Below are positions 19,295 through 27,239 of a stretch of 64,000 nt of DNA, piece by piece. Every line of letters starts with the position of its first letter. The first letter of the stretch is position 1. A model generated the notes under the pieces. The model did not search any database. It saw nothing but the letters and a program-made list of their open reading frames with translations, and was not told the DNA's origin. Source of the DNA: an uncultured Clostridia bacterium (lineage in GTDB: Bacteria; Bacillota; Clostridia; Christensenellales; Aristaeellaceae); contig CAKUFA010000004.1 in NCBI GenBank assembly GCA_934647165.1, positions 26,301 to 90,300 on the forward strand. Reading direction: 5' to 3'. Made by a program: the position numbers and the translations under genes.

Positions 19295-20212
19295 ATGCGC
19301 CCAAAGACAAAGGGCTTTTTCCAGGCCGTGCGAAGGGAGTACGGGCTGTATCTGCTGTTTCTGGTGCCACTGATCTGGTACCTGGTATTTATGTATTTTC
19401 CCATGTACGGACTGCAAATTGCGTTCAAACGCTACAACGCCAAGCTGGGTATTCTCGGCAGTCCGTGGGTTGGCTTCAAGTATTTCCAGCAATTCTTCGG
19501 TTCCTACTATTTTAAGGATCTGCTGGTGAACACACTGGTGTTGAACGTTTATCAGATGGCGCTGGGTTTTCCCATCCCCATTGTGCTGGCACTGGTGATT
19601 AACGAAATCCACAGCCAGCCGCTGAAAAAGGCCGTGCAGAATGTGACCTACATTCCGTATTTCCTGTCCATGGTGGTGGTGGTGAGCATGCTCACCTTGT
19701 TCTCCAACCCAAACTACGGTCTGTTCAACAAAATCGCCGGCATATTCGGCGGGGGCGGCGTGGACTACATGGCCAAGGAGGGCTGCTTCCGCACGATGTA
19801 CGTTCTCTCCGGCGTGTGGCAGAACATGGGCTTCAATTCCGTCATCTACATCGCCGCGCTCAGCTCCATCGATCCCCAGCTCTACGAGGCGGCGGAGATT
19901 GACGGCGCTAGCCGCATGCGCAAAATTCTGAACATTTCCATTCCCTGCATTATGCCGACCATCGTCATCCTGTTCATCATGCGCATCGGCAGCCTGATGA
20001 ACGTAGGCTTTGAAAAGGTGCTGCTGATGCAGAACAACGTCAACATGGGCAAGAGCGATGTGATCTCCACCTTCATCTACCGCAACGGCATCCAGAAAGG
20101 ACAGTTCAGTTACAGCGCTGCCGTTGGCATTTTCAACTCCCTGATCAACCTGGCGCTGCTGGTTGGCGCAAACACGCTGACACGCCGCCTGGGCGACAGC
20201 AGCCTGTGGTGA
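19295..20212 (+). CDS. ABC sugar transporter permease (LplB type)
   Basis: A 305-residue inner-membrane permease with six predicted helices. The cytoplasmic ATPase contact loop is clear: EAAEIDGASRMRKILNISIP near residues 195-215. The N-terminal segment YLLFLVPLIWYLVFMYFPMYG is the usual LplB signature. The ATG at 19295 follows GGGAGG by ten bases. It pairs with the next gene as a heterodimer. No ATPase gene lies in the cluster, so it probably uses a shared MsmX-type ATPase encoded elsewhere, as is common for this class. Confidence 0.93.
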   Translation: MRPKTKGFFQAVRREYGLYLLFLVPLIWYLVFMYFPMYGLQIAFKRYNAKLGILGSPWVGFKYFQQFFGSYYFKDLLVNTLVLNVYQMALGFPIPIVLALVINEIHSQPLKKAVQNVTYIPYFLSMVVVVSMLTLFSNPNYGLFNKIAGIFGGGGVDYMAKEGCFRTMYVLSGVWQNMGFNSVIYIAALSSIDPQLYEAAEIDGASRMRKILNISIPCIMPTIVILFIMRIGSLMNVGFEKVLLMQNNVNMGKSDVISTFIYRNGIQKGQFSYSAAVGIFNSLINLALLVGANTLTRRLGDSSLW

Positions 20213-20228
20213 AAGGAGAACGCGCAAA

Positions 20229-21143
20229 ATGATTGCTGCAAAGAAGAATCGCAACCGCAACCGTGTGCGTCTCAGCCGCGGCGACCGTGTATTTGACATT
20301 TCGGTGAACGTGGTGGGCGTGCTGGTTATGCTGGTGGTGCTCATTCCGCTTTTGTTTGTGCTGGCAGCTTCATTCTCCGATCCGGAGAGGGTGCTCCACG
20401 GCGATGTGCTGATTATTCCCAAGGGCTTCACGTTCAAGGCCTACACCATGGTGTTTGAAAATCAGGACATCTGGCGCGGCTACCGCAACACGGTGTTTTA
20501 CACGCTGGTTGGCACCATCATCAACCTTGTGATGACGGTCATGGCTGCTTATCCCCTGTCCCGCAAGGAAATGAAGGGCCGCAGGTTTTTTACGCTCCTG
20601 GTGCTCTTCACCATGTACTTTAATGGCGGATTGATTCCAACCTATCTGCTGGTGCGGGATCTGGGTTTGTATAACACGGTGTGGGCCATTTTGATTCCCT
20701 CGGCCATTTCCACCTATAACCTCATTGTAGCCAAATCCTTTTTTGAACAGTCCATCCCGCAGGAACTGTATGAATCGGCCAAGCTGGATGGATGCGGCAG
20801 CGTTCGCACGCTGTTTTCCATCGTGCTTCCTCTGTCCAAGGCAATCCTGGCGGTGCTTGTTCTCTACTACGGCGTGGCGCATTGGAATGCGTATTTCAAC
20901 GCTTTGGTGTATATCCGCGATGAAAACCTGCACCCGCTGCAAATTGTGCTGCGGAATATCCTCCTCCTGGGGCAGACGGAGCAAATGGGCTCCAATGACG
21001 TTGGCATGGGTGAAAAAATCAAGATGGTGGAGGCCATCAAGTATTCTGTGATTGTTGTGTCCAGCGCGCCCATCCTGCTTTTGTATCCGCTGGCGCAGCG
21101 CTACTTCGTTTCCGGCGTGATGATCGGCGCAGTGAAAGGATGA
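20229..21143 (+). CDS. ABC sugar transporter permease (YtcP/LplC type)
   Basis: A 304-residue partner permease with about six helices. The ATPase-coupling loop reads ELYESAKLDGCGSVRTLFSI near residues 180-200, and the class motif FNGGLIPTYLLVRDLGL precedes it. AAGGAG lies before the ATG, 17 bases after the first permease gene. Together with the preceding gene it forms the membrane channel of the oligosaccharide importer. The sulfatase gene follows almost at once, indicating one transcript. Confidence 0.93.
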   Translation: MIAAKKNRNRNRVRLSRGDRVFDISVNVVGVLVMLVVLIPLLFVLAASFSDPERVLHGDVLIIPKGFTFKAYTMVFENQDIWRGYRNTVFYTLVGTIINLVMTVMAAYPLSRKEMKGRRFFTLLVLFTMYFNGGLIPTYLLVRDLGLYNTVWAILIPSAISTYNLIVAKSFFEQSIPQELYESAKLDGCGSVRTLFSIVLPLSKAILAVLVLYYGVAHWNAYFNALVYIRDENLHPLQIVLRNILLLGQTEQMGSNDVGMGEKIKMVEAIKYSVIVVSSAPILLLYPLAQRYFVSGVMIGAVKG

Positions 21144-21148
21144 TAACC

Positions 21149-22678
21149 ATGAGCAAGAAACCTAATATCGTGATTGTGATGAGCGACCAGCAGCGGGCAG
21201 ATCTTCGCAAGAGCCGTGGTTATGCACTGGATACCATGCCTTTTCTGGACAGCTGGGCAGAAAAGGGCGTTGATTTCGGCTGCGCCTACACGCCCAATCC
21301 TACCTGCATGCCTGCACGTGTGAGCATGTTCACCGGGCGCTATGCCTCCTGCCACCATGTGCGCACCAATCACAATGCCCGCGATGCTTACTATACCGAG
21401 GATCTGCTGGATGTGGTGAAGAAGGCGGGCTATCGCACGGCGCTGTGCGGCAAAAACCACTCGCACCACAAGGCGGAAGATTTCGATTTCCATGAAACCT
21501 GCGGCCATTTGGGCTATGAAGGGGAGGAAAACACCACCCCCGAAGAAATCGCCTTTGCGGACTATCTGTGCTCGACCAAGCACATGGAAATGCATCAGCC
21601 GTCCCCCGGCGGGGTGGAAGTGCAGCATCCTTACCGCAATGTTTCCAGCGCTTTGAAGTTCATGGATGAAACGCCGAGGGAGCAGCCCTTCTTTGCCTGG
21701 GTCTCCTTTGCGGAGCCGCACAATCCCTATCAGGTGCCGGAACCCTACTTTGACATGTTCCCGCCGGAAAGCCTGCCCAAGGTGACCGGACCGGAAGTGT
21801 TGGAGGGGAAGGGCGCGAGATACCCGTGGCTGCGAGGCGTGTGGGAAAAGGTGCTGGGCGATGATATCGAGCAGCGTATCCTTCGGGCACGCTCCAACTA
21901 TCACGGTATGCTGCGGCTGATCGATGATCAGTTCCGCCGCCTGATTGAAGGGATGGATGCGCGCGGCCTGACGGAGAATACCATTGTCATTTACCTGTCC
22001 GACCACGGAGATTATGTGGGCGAGTATGGGCTGATCCGCAAGGGCGCTGATTTGCCGGATGTGCTGACGCATATTCCCCTTGCCATGCGCGGGCCGGGCA
22101 TCACCGGGCAGGGCATCCGCAGCGATGTGTGCGTGAATATCGTCGACCTGCTGCCTACACTGTGCGAAATGATCGGTGAAGAAATCCCCTTCGGCGTGCA
22201 GGGCAGAAGCATTACCGGCATCCTGAACGGCAAGAATGATTATCCGTCGAAGGAATTCAGCGTCGCTTATTCCGAAAGCGGCTTCTCCGGCCTGTATTGG
22301 AATGATAAGGATGGCCTGACACTGCCGGAGGAAGGCGCCTGCCTGCCGGACTATTCCACCTTTGACTGCCTGAACACCTGGACACAGTGCGGCCAGGTGC
22401 GCATGGCGCGCAAGGGCGACTGGAAGATTCAGGCGGACATGCTGGGCACGGTGTATCTCTACAACCTGGCGGAGGATCCACGCGAGGTGCATAATCTGGC
22501 AAATGATCCGGCCTATACCGATGTGAAGGCAGATATGCTGCTGGAGCTGACCGCCGCCATGCTGCGTGCCAGCGATCTGCTGCCTGCGCCCCACTGGCGC
22601 TATCGCGTCAAGCAGCAGCCGAAGCTGTATTGGTTTGATGAAAACTATGTTTCCGGTGATCCAGGCGTTCGGAAATAA
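21149..22678 (+). CDS. Sulfatase, formylglycine (Cys) type
   Basis: A 509-residue alkaline-phosphatase-superfamily sulfatase that removes sulfate from carbohydrates. The maturation motif CMPAR occupies residues 53-57; Cys53 must be converted to formylglycine, in anaerobes by a radical-SAM maturase that is not in this window. Metal ligands are seen in VMSDQQRADLR (N-terminus) and YLSDHGDYVGEYG. There is no signal peptide, so sulfated oligosaccharides are probably desulfated in the cytoplasm after import. I start at 21149, eight bases after AAAGGA, because the ATG at 21140 abuts that site. Being last in the importer operon suggests that the imported sugar is sulfated. Confidence 0.92.
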   Translation: MSKKPNIVIVMSDQQRADLRKSRGYALDTMPFLDSWAEKGVDFGCAYTPNPTCMPARVSMFTGRYASCHHVRTNHNARDAYYTEDLLDVVKKAGYRTALCGKNHSHHKAEDFDFHETCGHLGYEGEENTTPEEIAFADYLCSTKHMEMHQPSPGGVEVQHPYRNVSSALKFMDETPREQPFFAWVSFAEPHNPYQVPEPYFDMFPPESLPKVTGPEVLEGKGARYPWLRGVWEKVLGDDIEQRILRARSNYHGMLRLIDDQFRRLIEGMDARGLTENTIVIYLSDHGDYVGEYGLIRKGADLPDVLTHIPLAMRGPGITGQGIRSDVCVNIVDLLPTLCEMIGEEIPFGVQGRSITGILNGKNDYPSKEFSVAYSESGFSGLYWNDKDGLTLPEEGACLPDYSTFDCLNTWTQCGQVRMARKGDWKIQADMLGTVYLYNLAEDPREVHNLANDPAYTDVKADMLLELTAAMLRASDLLPAPHWRYRVKQQPKLYWFDENYVSGDPGVRK

Positions 22679-22685
22679 AACCCAT

Positions 22686-22720
22686 CGGGCGGCGCGCTTT
22701 TGCGCCGCTCGTTCTTTTTT
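22686..22720 (+). terminator. Intrinsic terminator after the sulfatase operon
   Basis: CGGGCGGCGC pairs with GCGCCGCTCG over a GC-rich loop and is followed by TTCTTTTTT. Confidence 0.9.
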
Positions 22721-22723
22721 GCA

Positions 22724-22752
22724 TTGACAGGGGTGCCTGCAAACGGTATAAT
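22724..22752 (+). promoter_or_regulatory. Consensus promoter of the riboswitch-btu operon
   Basis: Perfect TTGACA and TATAAT with 17 bases between. Transcription would start at the 5' edge of the cobalamin riboswitch. Confidence 0.85.
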
Positions 22753-22767
22753 GAGGGCGACAATCGA

Positions 22768-22975
22768 ACAGCCGGTGTTGATGCGTAAACAGCGCGGCGC
22801 AGCCATGCTGCGTCATGGGAAGCGGATGGAATTTCCGCACTATCCCAGTAACCGTGAAGCGGATGCCGCAAAGCACGCGCAGGGTGAAATACCTGTGCAG
22901 TCACTGCCGTTTTGGACGGCGGGAAGGCGCGTTGCGGCAAATGAAGCCAAGTCGGGAGACCTGTCGGCGCCGGAT
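22768..22975 (+). promoter_or_regulatory. Cobalamin riboswitch (B12 element)
   Basis: The leader holds the conserved cobalamin aptamer blocks in order: GGGAAGCGGAT and GGAATTTCCGCAC then CCCAGTAACCGTGAA (the segment matching GGGAA...AAATCC...CCCGCCACTGT), later CACTGCC...GGCGGGAAGG, and the B12 box variant AAGCCAAGTCGGGAGACCTG. It sits between a consensus promoter and a terminator and upstream of a btuFCD-type importer, so binding of adenosylcobalamin should favour termination and shut off uptake. Boundaries are approximate. Confidence 0.9.
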
Positions 22976-23066
22976 TCAATCAGGATTCCTCTGGGGATGG
23001 GAAAAGCGATGCGGCCAGGCATAACCATGGCTTATTTGCGCATAGAACAAATCGTTCGCGTGCTGT

Positions 23067-23100
23067 CGCCCTTCGTCCTTGACGGGAGGGGCGTTTTTTT
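23067..23100 (+). terminator. Riboswitch-controlled terminator
   Basis: CGCCC-TTC-GTC and GAC-GGGAGGGGCG fold into a hairpin followed by seven T residues, 50 bases before btuF. It is the expression platform of the cobalamin riboswitch. Confidence 0.8.
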
Positions 23101-23150
23101 CACCCTCCATGGTTCGATTGTCAGACATCATTTCAAGGAGGGGTTTTTCA

Positions 23151-24068
23151 ATGAAGAAACTGGTTTCTGTTGTGCTGGCGCTGCTGCTGGCACTTTCCTG
23201 CGTCAGCGGCTTTGCTGAAGGCGCGCTGGAAGTGACGGACATGACCGGCCGCACCGTGGCGCTGGATGCGCCTGCCAAGCGCGTGGTGGCTATTACGGCC
23301 GCCAACGTGGAGGTGCTCTATGCGCTGGGCGCAGGCGACACGCTGGTGGGACGCGGCGAATACTGCAACTATCCGGAGGAGGCGCTGAACGCCCCTGCGG
23401 TGAAGTCCGGTGCGGAGCTGAACGTGGAAGAAGTGCTGGCGCTTCAGCCTGATCTGGTCATCATGGACACCATGGCGCAGACCACTGAACAGGTGGCTGC
23501 CCTGGAAAACGCGGGCTTGAAGGTCATCATCACCAAGGAAGACGGCATTGCGGGTGTATACGAGGCTATCGCACTCATCGGCAAGGCCGTTGGAAAGGAC
23601 GCCGAGGCGGATAAGCTGGTGGCGGACATGAAGGCGGCCTTTGACGAAATCGCTGCCAAGGCTGAAAACACCGGCAAGACAGTGTATTTCGAAATTTCCC
23701 CCCTGCAGTGGGGTCTGTGGACGGCCGGCAAGGGCACCTTCATGGATGAGATTGCCAACCTGTGCGGGCTGACCAACGTGTTTGCCGATGTGGACGGCTG
23801 GGCAAGCGTGTCCGAAGAGCAGGTGCTCCAGCGCAATCCCGATTACATTGTCACCACCAGCGCTTACTATGGCGAGGGTCCGACCCCTGTGGAGGAAATC
23901 AAGGGTCGTGCCGGCTGGGACCAGGTGCCGGCTGTGGCGGAAGATCACGTGTTTAACGCGGATAACGACGCGATCACCCGTCCCGGCCCGCGCCTGGTAG
24001 AAGCTGCGCAGGCGCTGCTGGATTTTGTGAGCGGCGTGCAGGACAGCGCAGAACAGCCTGCCGCATAA
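23151..24068 (+). CDS. btuF: Cobalamin/corrinoid ABC transporter substrate-binding protein (BtuF type)
   Basis: A 305-residue exported binding protein of the helical-backbone class (PF01497). Residues 1-21 are a signal peptide; a Cys at about 18 (ALSC) is a weak lipobox. The periplasmic-binding pattern is clear: TDMTGRTVALDAPAKRVVAI, LQPDLVIMDT, and a C-terminal DQVPAVAEDHVFNADND with PGPRLVEAAQ. The family covers siderophores, haem and cobalamin; the riboswitch just upstream assigns corrinoids. The ATG at 23151 has AAGGAGG upstream. A terminator-like hairpin follows, so the binding protein should be made in excess of permease and ATPase. Confidence 0.9.
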   Translation: MKKLVSVVLALLLALSCVSGFAEGALEVTDMTGRTVALDAPAKRVVAITAANVEVLYALGAGDTLVGRGEYCNYPEEALNAPAVKSGAELNVEEVLALQPDLVIMDTMAQTTEQVAALENAGLKVIITKEDGIAGVYEAIALIGKAVGKDAEADKLVADMKAAFDEIAAKAENTGKTVYFEISPLQWGLWTAGKGTFMDEIANLCGLTNVFADVDGWASVSEEQVLQRNPDYIVTTSAYYGEGPTPVEEIKGRAGWDQVPAVAEDHVFNADNDAITRPGPRLVEAAQALLDFVSGVQDSAEQPAA

Positions 24069-24088
24069 AAAACACCTGAACATGCTCA

Positions 24089-24139
24089 GCGGGGAAGACG
24101 GCTTTCCGGTGCAGAAAGCGCTTTCCCCGCGCTTTTTTT
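24089..24139 (+). terminator. Terminator-like hairpin between btuF and btuC
   Basis: GCGGGGAA pairs with TTCCCCGC around a 27-base loop and is followed by GCTTTTTTT. It is likely leaky, since btuC and btuD have no other obvious promoter. Confidence 0.6.
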
Positions 24140-24157
24140 CAAAAGGAGGCTCTTTCT

Positions 24158-25177
24158 ATGCAAAGACGGCGCCTGTTTCTTTGGCTGCTCCTGACGATCC
24201 TGTTGGCAGGCGTGATGCTCCTGTGCGTGTGCGTTGGCAGCGTGCTTATTCCCTTAGGGGAGACGCTGCGCGTGCTGGGACAGGCATCCTGCTCGCAAAA
24301 AGGCGCCGGGGTCACGGAGAGCATCATCCTCAGCGTGCGGTTGCCGCGGGTGCTGTGCGTGGCGCTGGAAGGCGCTTCACTGTCGCTGTGCGGGTGCGCC
24401 ATGCAGGGCCTTTTGCGGAATCCTCTGGCGGATGGGTCTACCTTGGGCGTGTCTTCCGGAGCATCCCTGGGGGCGGCGCTGGCTATTCTGTTTGGCTTTA
24501 CCCTGCCGGGATTTCCCTTAAGCGGTACCATGGTGCTGGCCATGCTCTTTGCATTTTTGTCTCTGGTGCTCCTTCTGGGACTCAGCTGGGCGCTGGATCG
24601 AAGCATGAGCACAAACAGTATCATCCTCATCGGGGTCATTTTCTCCATGTTCGTATCCAGTCTCATGAGTCTGCTGGTAACCTTTGCCGGGGATAGGCTG
24701 CGCACCATTACCTTCTGGACCATGGGATCGCTGGCTGCGGCAAACTACGGCAGCGCAGCGGTACTGGCAGGAATGCTGGTGCTGTGCGGCGGGGTGCTGT
24801 TGGCAAACGCCGGGGCGCTCAATGCCTTCACATTGGGGGAGGCGCAGGCGCTTCATTTGGGTGTTGCGGTTAAGCGCGTGAAACTGTGCGTGATGACATG
24901 CGTGTCTATGCTGGTGGGCGTGTGCGTGGCCATTGGCGGATGCATCGGTTTTGTAGGGCTGGTGACGCCACATATGCTTCGCTTGCTGCTGGGATCCGAT
25001 CACCGGCGGCTCATGCCGGCCAGCATGCTTGGCGGAGCGTGCTTTCTGCTTTTGTGTGATTTGGCTGCACGCACGGTGGTGCGGCCGGTGGAACTGCCTA
25101 TCGGCGTAGTTACATCGATAATCGGCGCGGTGGTGTTTGTGGTTATTTTTGCCCGCACAAGGAGGGGATGCGCATGA
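24158..25177 (+). CDS. btuC: Cobalamin ABC transporter permease (BtuC/FecCD family)
   Basis: A 339-residue permease with about ten membrane helices. FecCD hallmarks are RLPRVLCVALEGASLSLCG (~60-80), QGLLRNPLADGSTLGVSSGA (~83-102), the ATPase contact region with LGVAVKRVK, and the C-terminal GFVGLVTPHMLRLLLGSDHR. It works as a homodimer with two BtuD subunits. AAAGGAGG precedes the ATG at 24158. It overlaps btuD by ATGA. Confidence 0.92.
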   Translation: MQRRRLFLWLLLTILLAGVMLLCVCVGSVLIPLGETLRVLGQASCSQKGAGVTESIILSVRLPRVLCVALEGASLSLCGCAMQGLLRNPLADGSTLGVSSGASLGAALAILFGFTLPGFPLSGTMVLAMLFAFLSLVLLLGLSWALDRSMSTNSIILIGVIFSMFVSSLMSLLVTFAGDRLRTITFWTMGSLAAANYGSAAVLAGMLVLCGGVLLANAGALNAFTLGEAQALHLGVAVKRVKLCVMTCVSMLVGVCVAIGGCIGFVGLVTPHMLRLLLGSDHRRLMPASMLGGACFLLLCDLAARTVVRPVELPIGVVTSIIGAVVFVVIFARTRRGCA

Positions 25178-25968
25178 TGCTGCAAGCAAACCACCTATCG
25201 GTCACAGTGGGGAAAAACCGCATCCTCACCGATGTGTCCATGGCGCTGGAAGAGGGGCAGTGGCTGATGCTGTGCGGCCCCAACGGCGCGGGAAAATCCA
25301 CGCTGGTGGCGGCACTGAGCCGCGCCATTCCCTGCGAGGGAATCGTGACCCTCCTGGAACGGCCGCTGCAAAGCTATCGCCCCAAGACGCTTGCGCAGCA
25401 CGTGGGCGTGCTCAGCCAAAACGTGGGCGGTATGGAGGCCTTCACGGTGGAAGAAGTGGTGGCCATGGGACGCTATGCCTATCGCCGGGGAATCTTTGGC
25501 ACGGCGGAGACGGATATGCCTGAGCGGGTGAACGCCGCCCTGCAAACCGTTGGAATGACGGAGAAGCGCAGGCAGAGTATGCTCACCCTTTCTGGCGGAG
25601 AACGGCAGCGGGCACTGCTGGCGCAGGCGCTTTGCCAGGATCCGGATGTGCTGATGCTGGACGAGCCTGCCAACCACCTGGATCTGGTCTATCAAAAGCA
25701 ACTGTTTGAGGTGATTGACCTGTGGCGGCGGCAGCCGGGCAAAGCCGTGGTGACGGTGGTGCACGACTTGTGCCTTGCGCGCCGCTGGGGCACCCATGCC
25801 CTGCTGCTTGAAGCGGGAAAAGTGATTGCACAGGGAAAGGTTCAGCAAGTGATGGATAGCCCGGAGATAAACCGCATCTGGAGGATGGATGTGGGGGAGT
25901 GGGTGTGCGAACTGGCAGATCCGTGGATGGCGAAAAAGGCGGAAAAAAGGCTTGACAGCATCCGATGA
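25174..25968 (+). CDS. btuD: Cobalamin ABC transporter ATP-binding protein (BtuD/FepC type)
   Basis: A 264-residue ATPase driving corrinoid import. Walker A is GPNGAGKST near residue 37, Q-loop VLSQNVGG, signature LSGGERQRALLAQAL, Walker B VLMLDEPANHLD and the switch HDLCLA. The start at 25174 lies eight bases after GGAGG and overlaps the permease stop; an ATG at 25168 is too close to the site. The last few codons overlap the consensus promoter of nagB. The gene completes a btuFCD operon under riboswitch control. Confidence 0.93.
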   Translation: MMLQANHLSVTVGKNRILTDVSMALEEGQWLMLCGPNGAGKSTLVAALSRAIPCEGIVTLLERPLQSYRPKTLAQHVGVLSQNVGGMEAFTVEEVVAMGRYAYRRGIFGTAETDMPERVNAALQTVGMTEKRRQSMLTLSGGERQRALLAQALCQDPDVLMLDEPANHLDLVYQKQLFEVIDLWRRQPGKAVVTVVHDLCLARRWGTHALLLEAGKVIAQGKVQQVMDSPEINRIWRMDVGEWVCELADPWMAKKAEKRLDSIR

Positions 25969-25980
25969 CGTTCCTATAAT
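25952..25980 (+). promoter_or_regulatory. Consensus promoter of nagB
   Basis: Perfect TTGACA and TATAAT with a 17-base spacer. The -35 box lies inside the 3' end of btuD. Confidence 0.85.
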
Positions 25981-26074
25981 GTACTTAATACAAGCAGTGC
26001 TTGATGTTCGCTATATAAAGAAATAGCGAATAAGACAACATAAATTGTATGTGAGTACTGGGAGGTGCGGTTTT

Positions 26075-26800
26075 ATGCAAATCTGTCGTTTTCATTCCGC
26101 AGAGCAGGTGGGACAGGCTACGGCTATGCTGCTGGGCGCGCAGCTGCTGCGCAAGCCGGATAGCGTGCTGGGATTGGCTACAGGCTCTACACCGATCCCG
26201 ACCTATCGGGAGCTGGTTCGGCTCTATCAGGCGGGGGTGCTGGATTTTTCCCGTGTGACGACATATAACCTGGATGAATATGTGGGCATCCCCGAGAATC
26301 ATGAATGCAGCTATCACCGCTTCATGAAGGATAACCTGTTTGGCCAGGTGAATATTCGCCCGGAAGCAACCCATGTGCCGGATGGCAACGCCCGCGACCT
26401 GCATGCAACAGCTGCTGCTTATGATGCGGCAATCCGCCGTGCAGGGGGAATTGACGTGCAGCTGCTGGGTATTGGCCGCAATGGACATATCGGCTTCAAT
26501 GAGCCGGCGGACGAGTTCGTCTACGGCTGCCATGTGGTCAATCTTACAGAAAGCACCATTGAGGCCAATAAGCGTTTCTTTACCTCGGTGGATGATGTGC
26601 CGCGCAAGGCTATTTCCCTGGGCATCGGCTCCATCATGGAAGCACGACAGGTGCTGCTGATCGCAACCGGAGAAGATAAGGCTGACGCAGTGGCTGAAGC
26701 AGTGAACGGCGATGTGTCACCGAAGGTGCAGGCATCCATTTTGCTGACCCACCGTAATGTGATTTTCCTGTTGGATGAGGCAGCAGCGAGTAAACTGTGA
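26075..26800 (+). CDS. nagB: Glucosamine-6-phosphate deaminase (NagB)
   Basis: A 241-residue enzyme converting glucosamine-6-phosphate to fructose-6-phosphate and ammonia, the last step of amino-sugar catabolism. Motifs are LGLATGSTPIPTYREL (substrate phosphate loop), TTYNLDEYVGI with catalytic Asp, and GIGRNGHIGFNEPADEF. The start at 26075 follows GGGAGG by ten bases; a frame opening at 26045 lacks such a site. No nagA lies next to it. The product fits the amino-sugar and sulfated-glycan theme of the region. The gene ends directly against the tandem repeat block. Confidence 0.95.
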   Translation: MQICRFHSAEQVGQATAMLLGAQLLRKPDSVLGLATGSTPIPTYRELVRLYQAGVLDFSRVTTYNLDEYVGIPENHECSYHRFMKDNLFGQVNIRPEATHVPDGNARDLHATAAAYDAAIRRAGGIDVQLLGIGRNGHIGFNEPADEFVYGCHVVNLTESTIEANKRFFTSVDDVPRKAISLGIGSIMEARQVLLIATGEDKADAVAEAVNGDVSPKVQASILLTHRNVIFLLDEAAASKL

Positions 26801-27113
26801 TCTGGCAAAGCCAGACCAAGGAGACGCCGGAACGGGATTCGAAAGGGCTGAAAGCCCTTCGCAGGTCAAGGGCAGCGCCCTTGTGGGTCTGGGTAAAACC
26901 CAGAAACCCGCAGGCGAGTTTCGCTGAAGGCGAAAGAGCACAAAGCCAGACCAAGGAGACGCCGGAACGGGATTCGAAAGGGCAGAAAGCCCTTCGCAGG
27001 TCAAGGGCAGCGCCCTTGTGGGTCTGGGTAAAACCCAGAAACCCGCGGGCGAGTTTCGCTGAAGGCGAAAGAGCACAAAGCCAGACCAAGGAGACGCCGG
27101 AACGGGATTCGAA
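26801..27113. repeat. 135-bp tandem palindromic repeat, two full units and a 38-base third
   Basis: Units begin at 26806, 26941 and 27076 (period exactly 135) and differ at only a few positions. Each unit strings together small hairpins: AAAGGGC/GCCCTT, AAGGGC-AGC-GCCCTT, GGGTCTGGGT with ACCCAGAAACCC, and TTTCGC-TGAAG-GCGAAA; the first unit is preceded by TCTGGC-AAA-GCCAGA. On the minus strand GGGATTCGAA reads TTCGAATCCC, like a tRNA T-loop, but no matching stem precedes it. Both strands stay open across the units, so spurious repeat proteins are easily predicted; I do not treat them as genes. It fills the nagB-CBM9 gap up to a terminator. Confidence 0.85.
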
Positions 27114-27159
27114 TAGAACGAGGCGGTTGCTTCGCTGAAGCTTAAAGGGGATGGAAGAC

Positions 27160-27182
27160 GGACGACTTTCGTCCTTCTTTTT
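27160..27182 (+). terminator. Intrinsic terminator after the repeat block
   Basis: GGACGA-CTT-TCGTCC followed by TTCTTTTT. It would end the nagB transcript after passage through the repeats. Confidence 0.65.
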
Positions 27183-27186
27183 ATGC

Positions 27187-27215
27187 TTGCAATCCGCTTT
27201 TTTGCCTGCTACAAT
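27187..27215 (+). promoter_or_regulatory. Promoter of the CBM9-like gene
   Basis: TTGCAA and TACAAT with 17 bases between, 25 bases before the start codon. Confidence 0.6.
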
Positions 27216-27239
27216 GGTGCCAAAAGGGGGAATGAAACG

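Noticed and set aside
26806..27113. CRISPR array or tRNA genes in the repeat block
   Set aside because: Units are 135 bp in direct contact without spacers; the T-loop-like motif lacks a matching stem and the rest of a cloverleaf.
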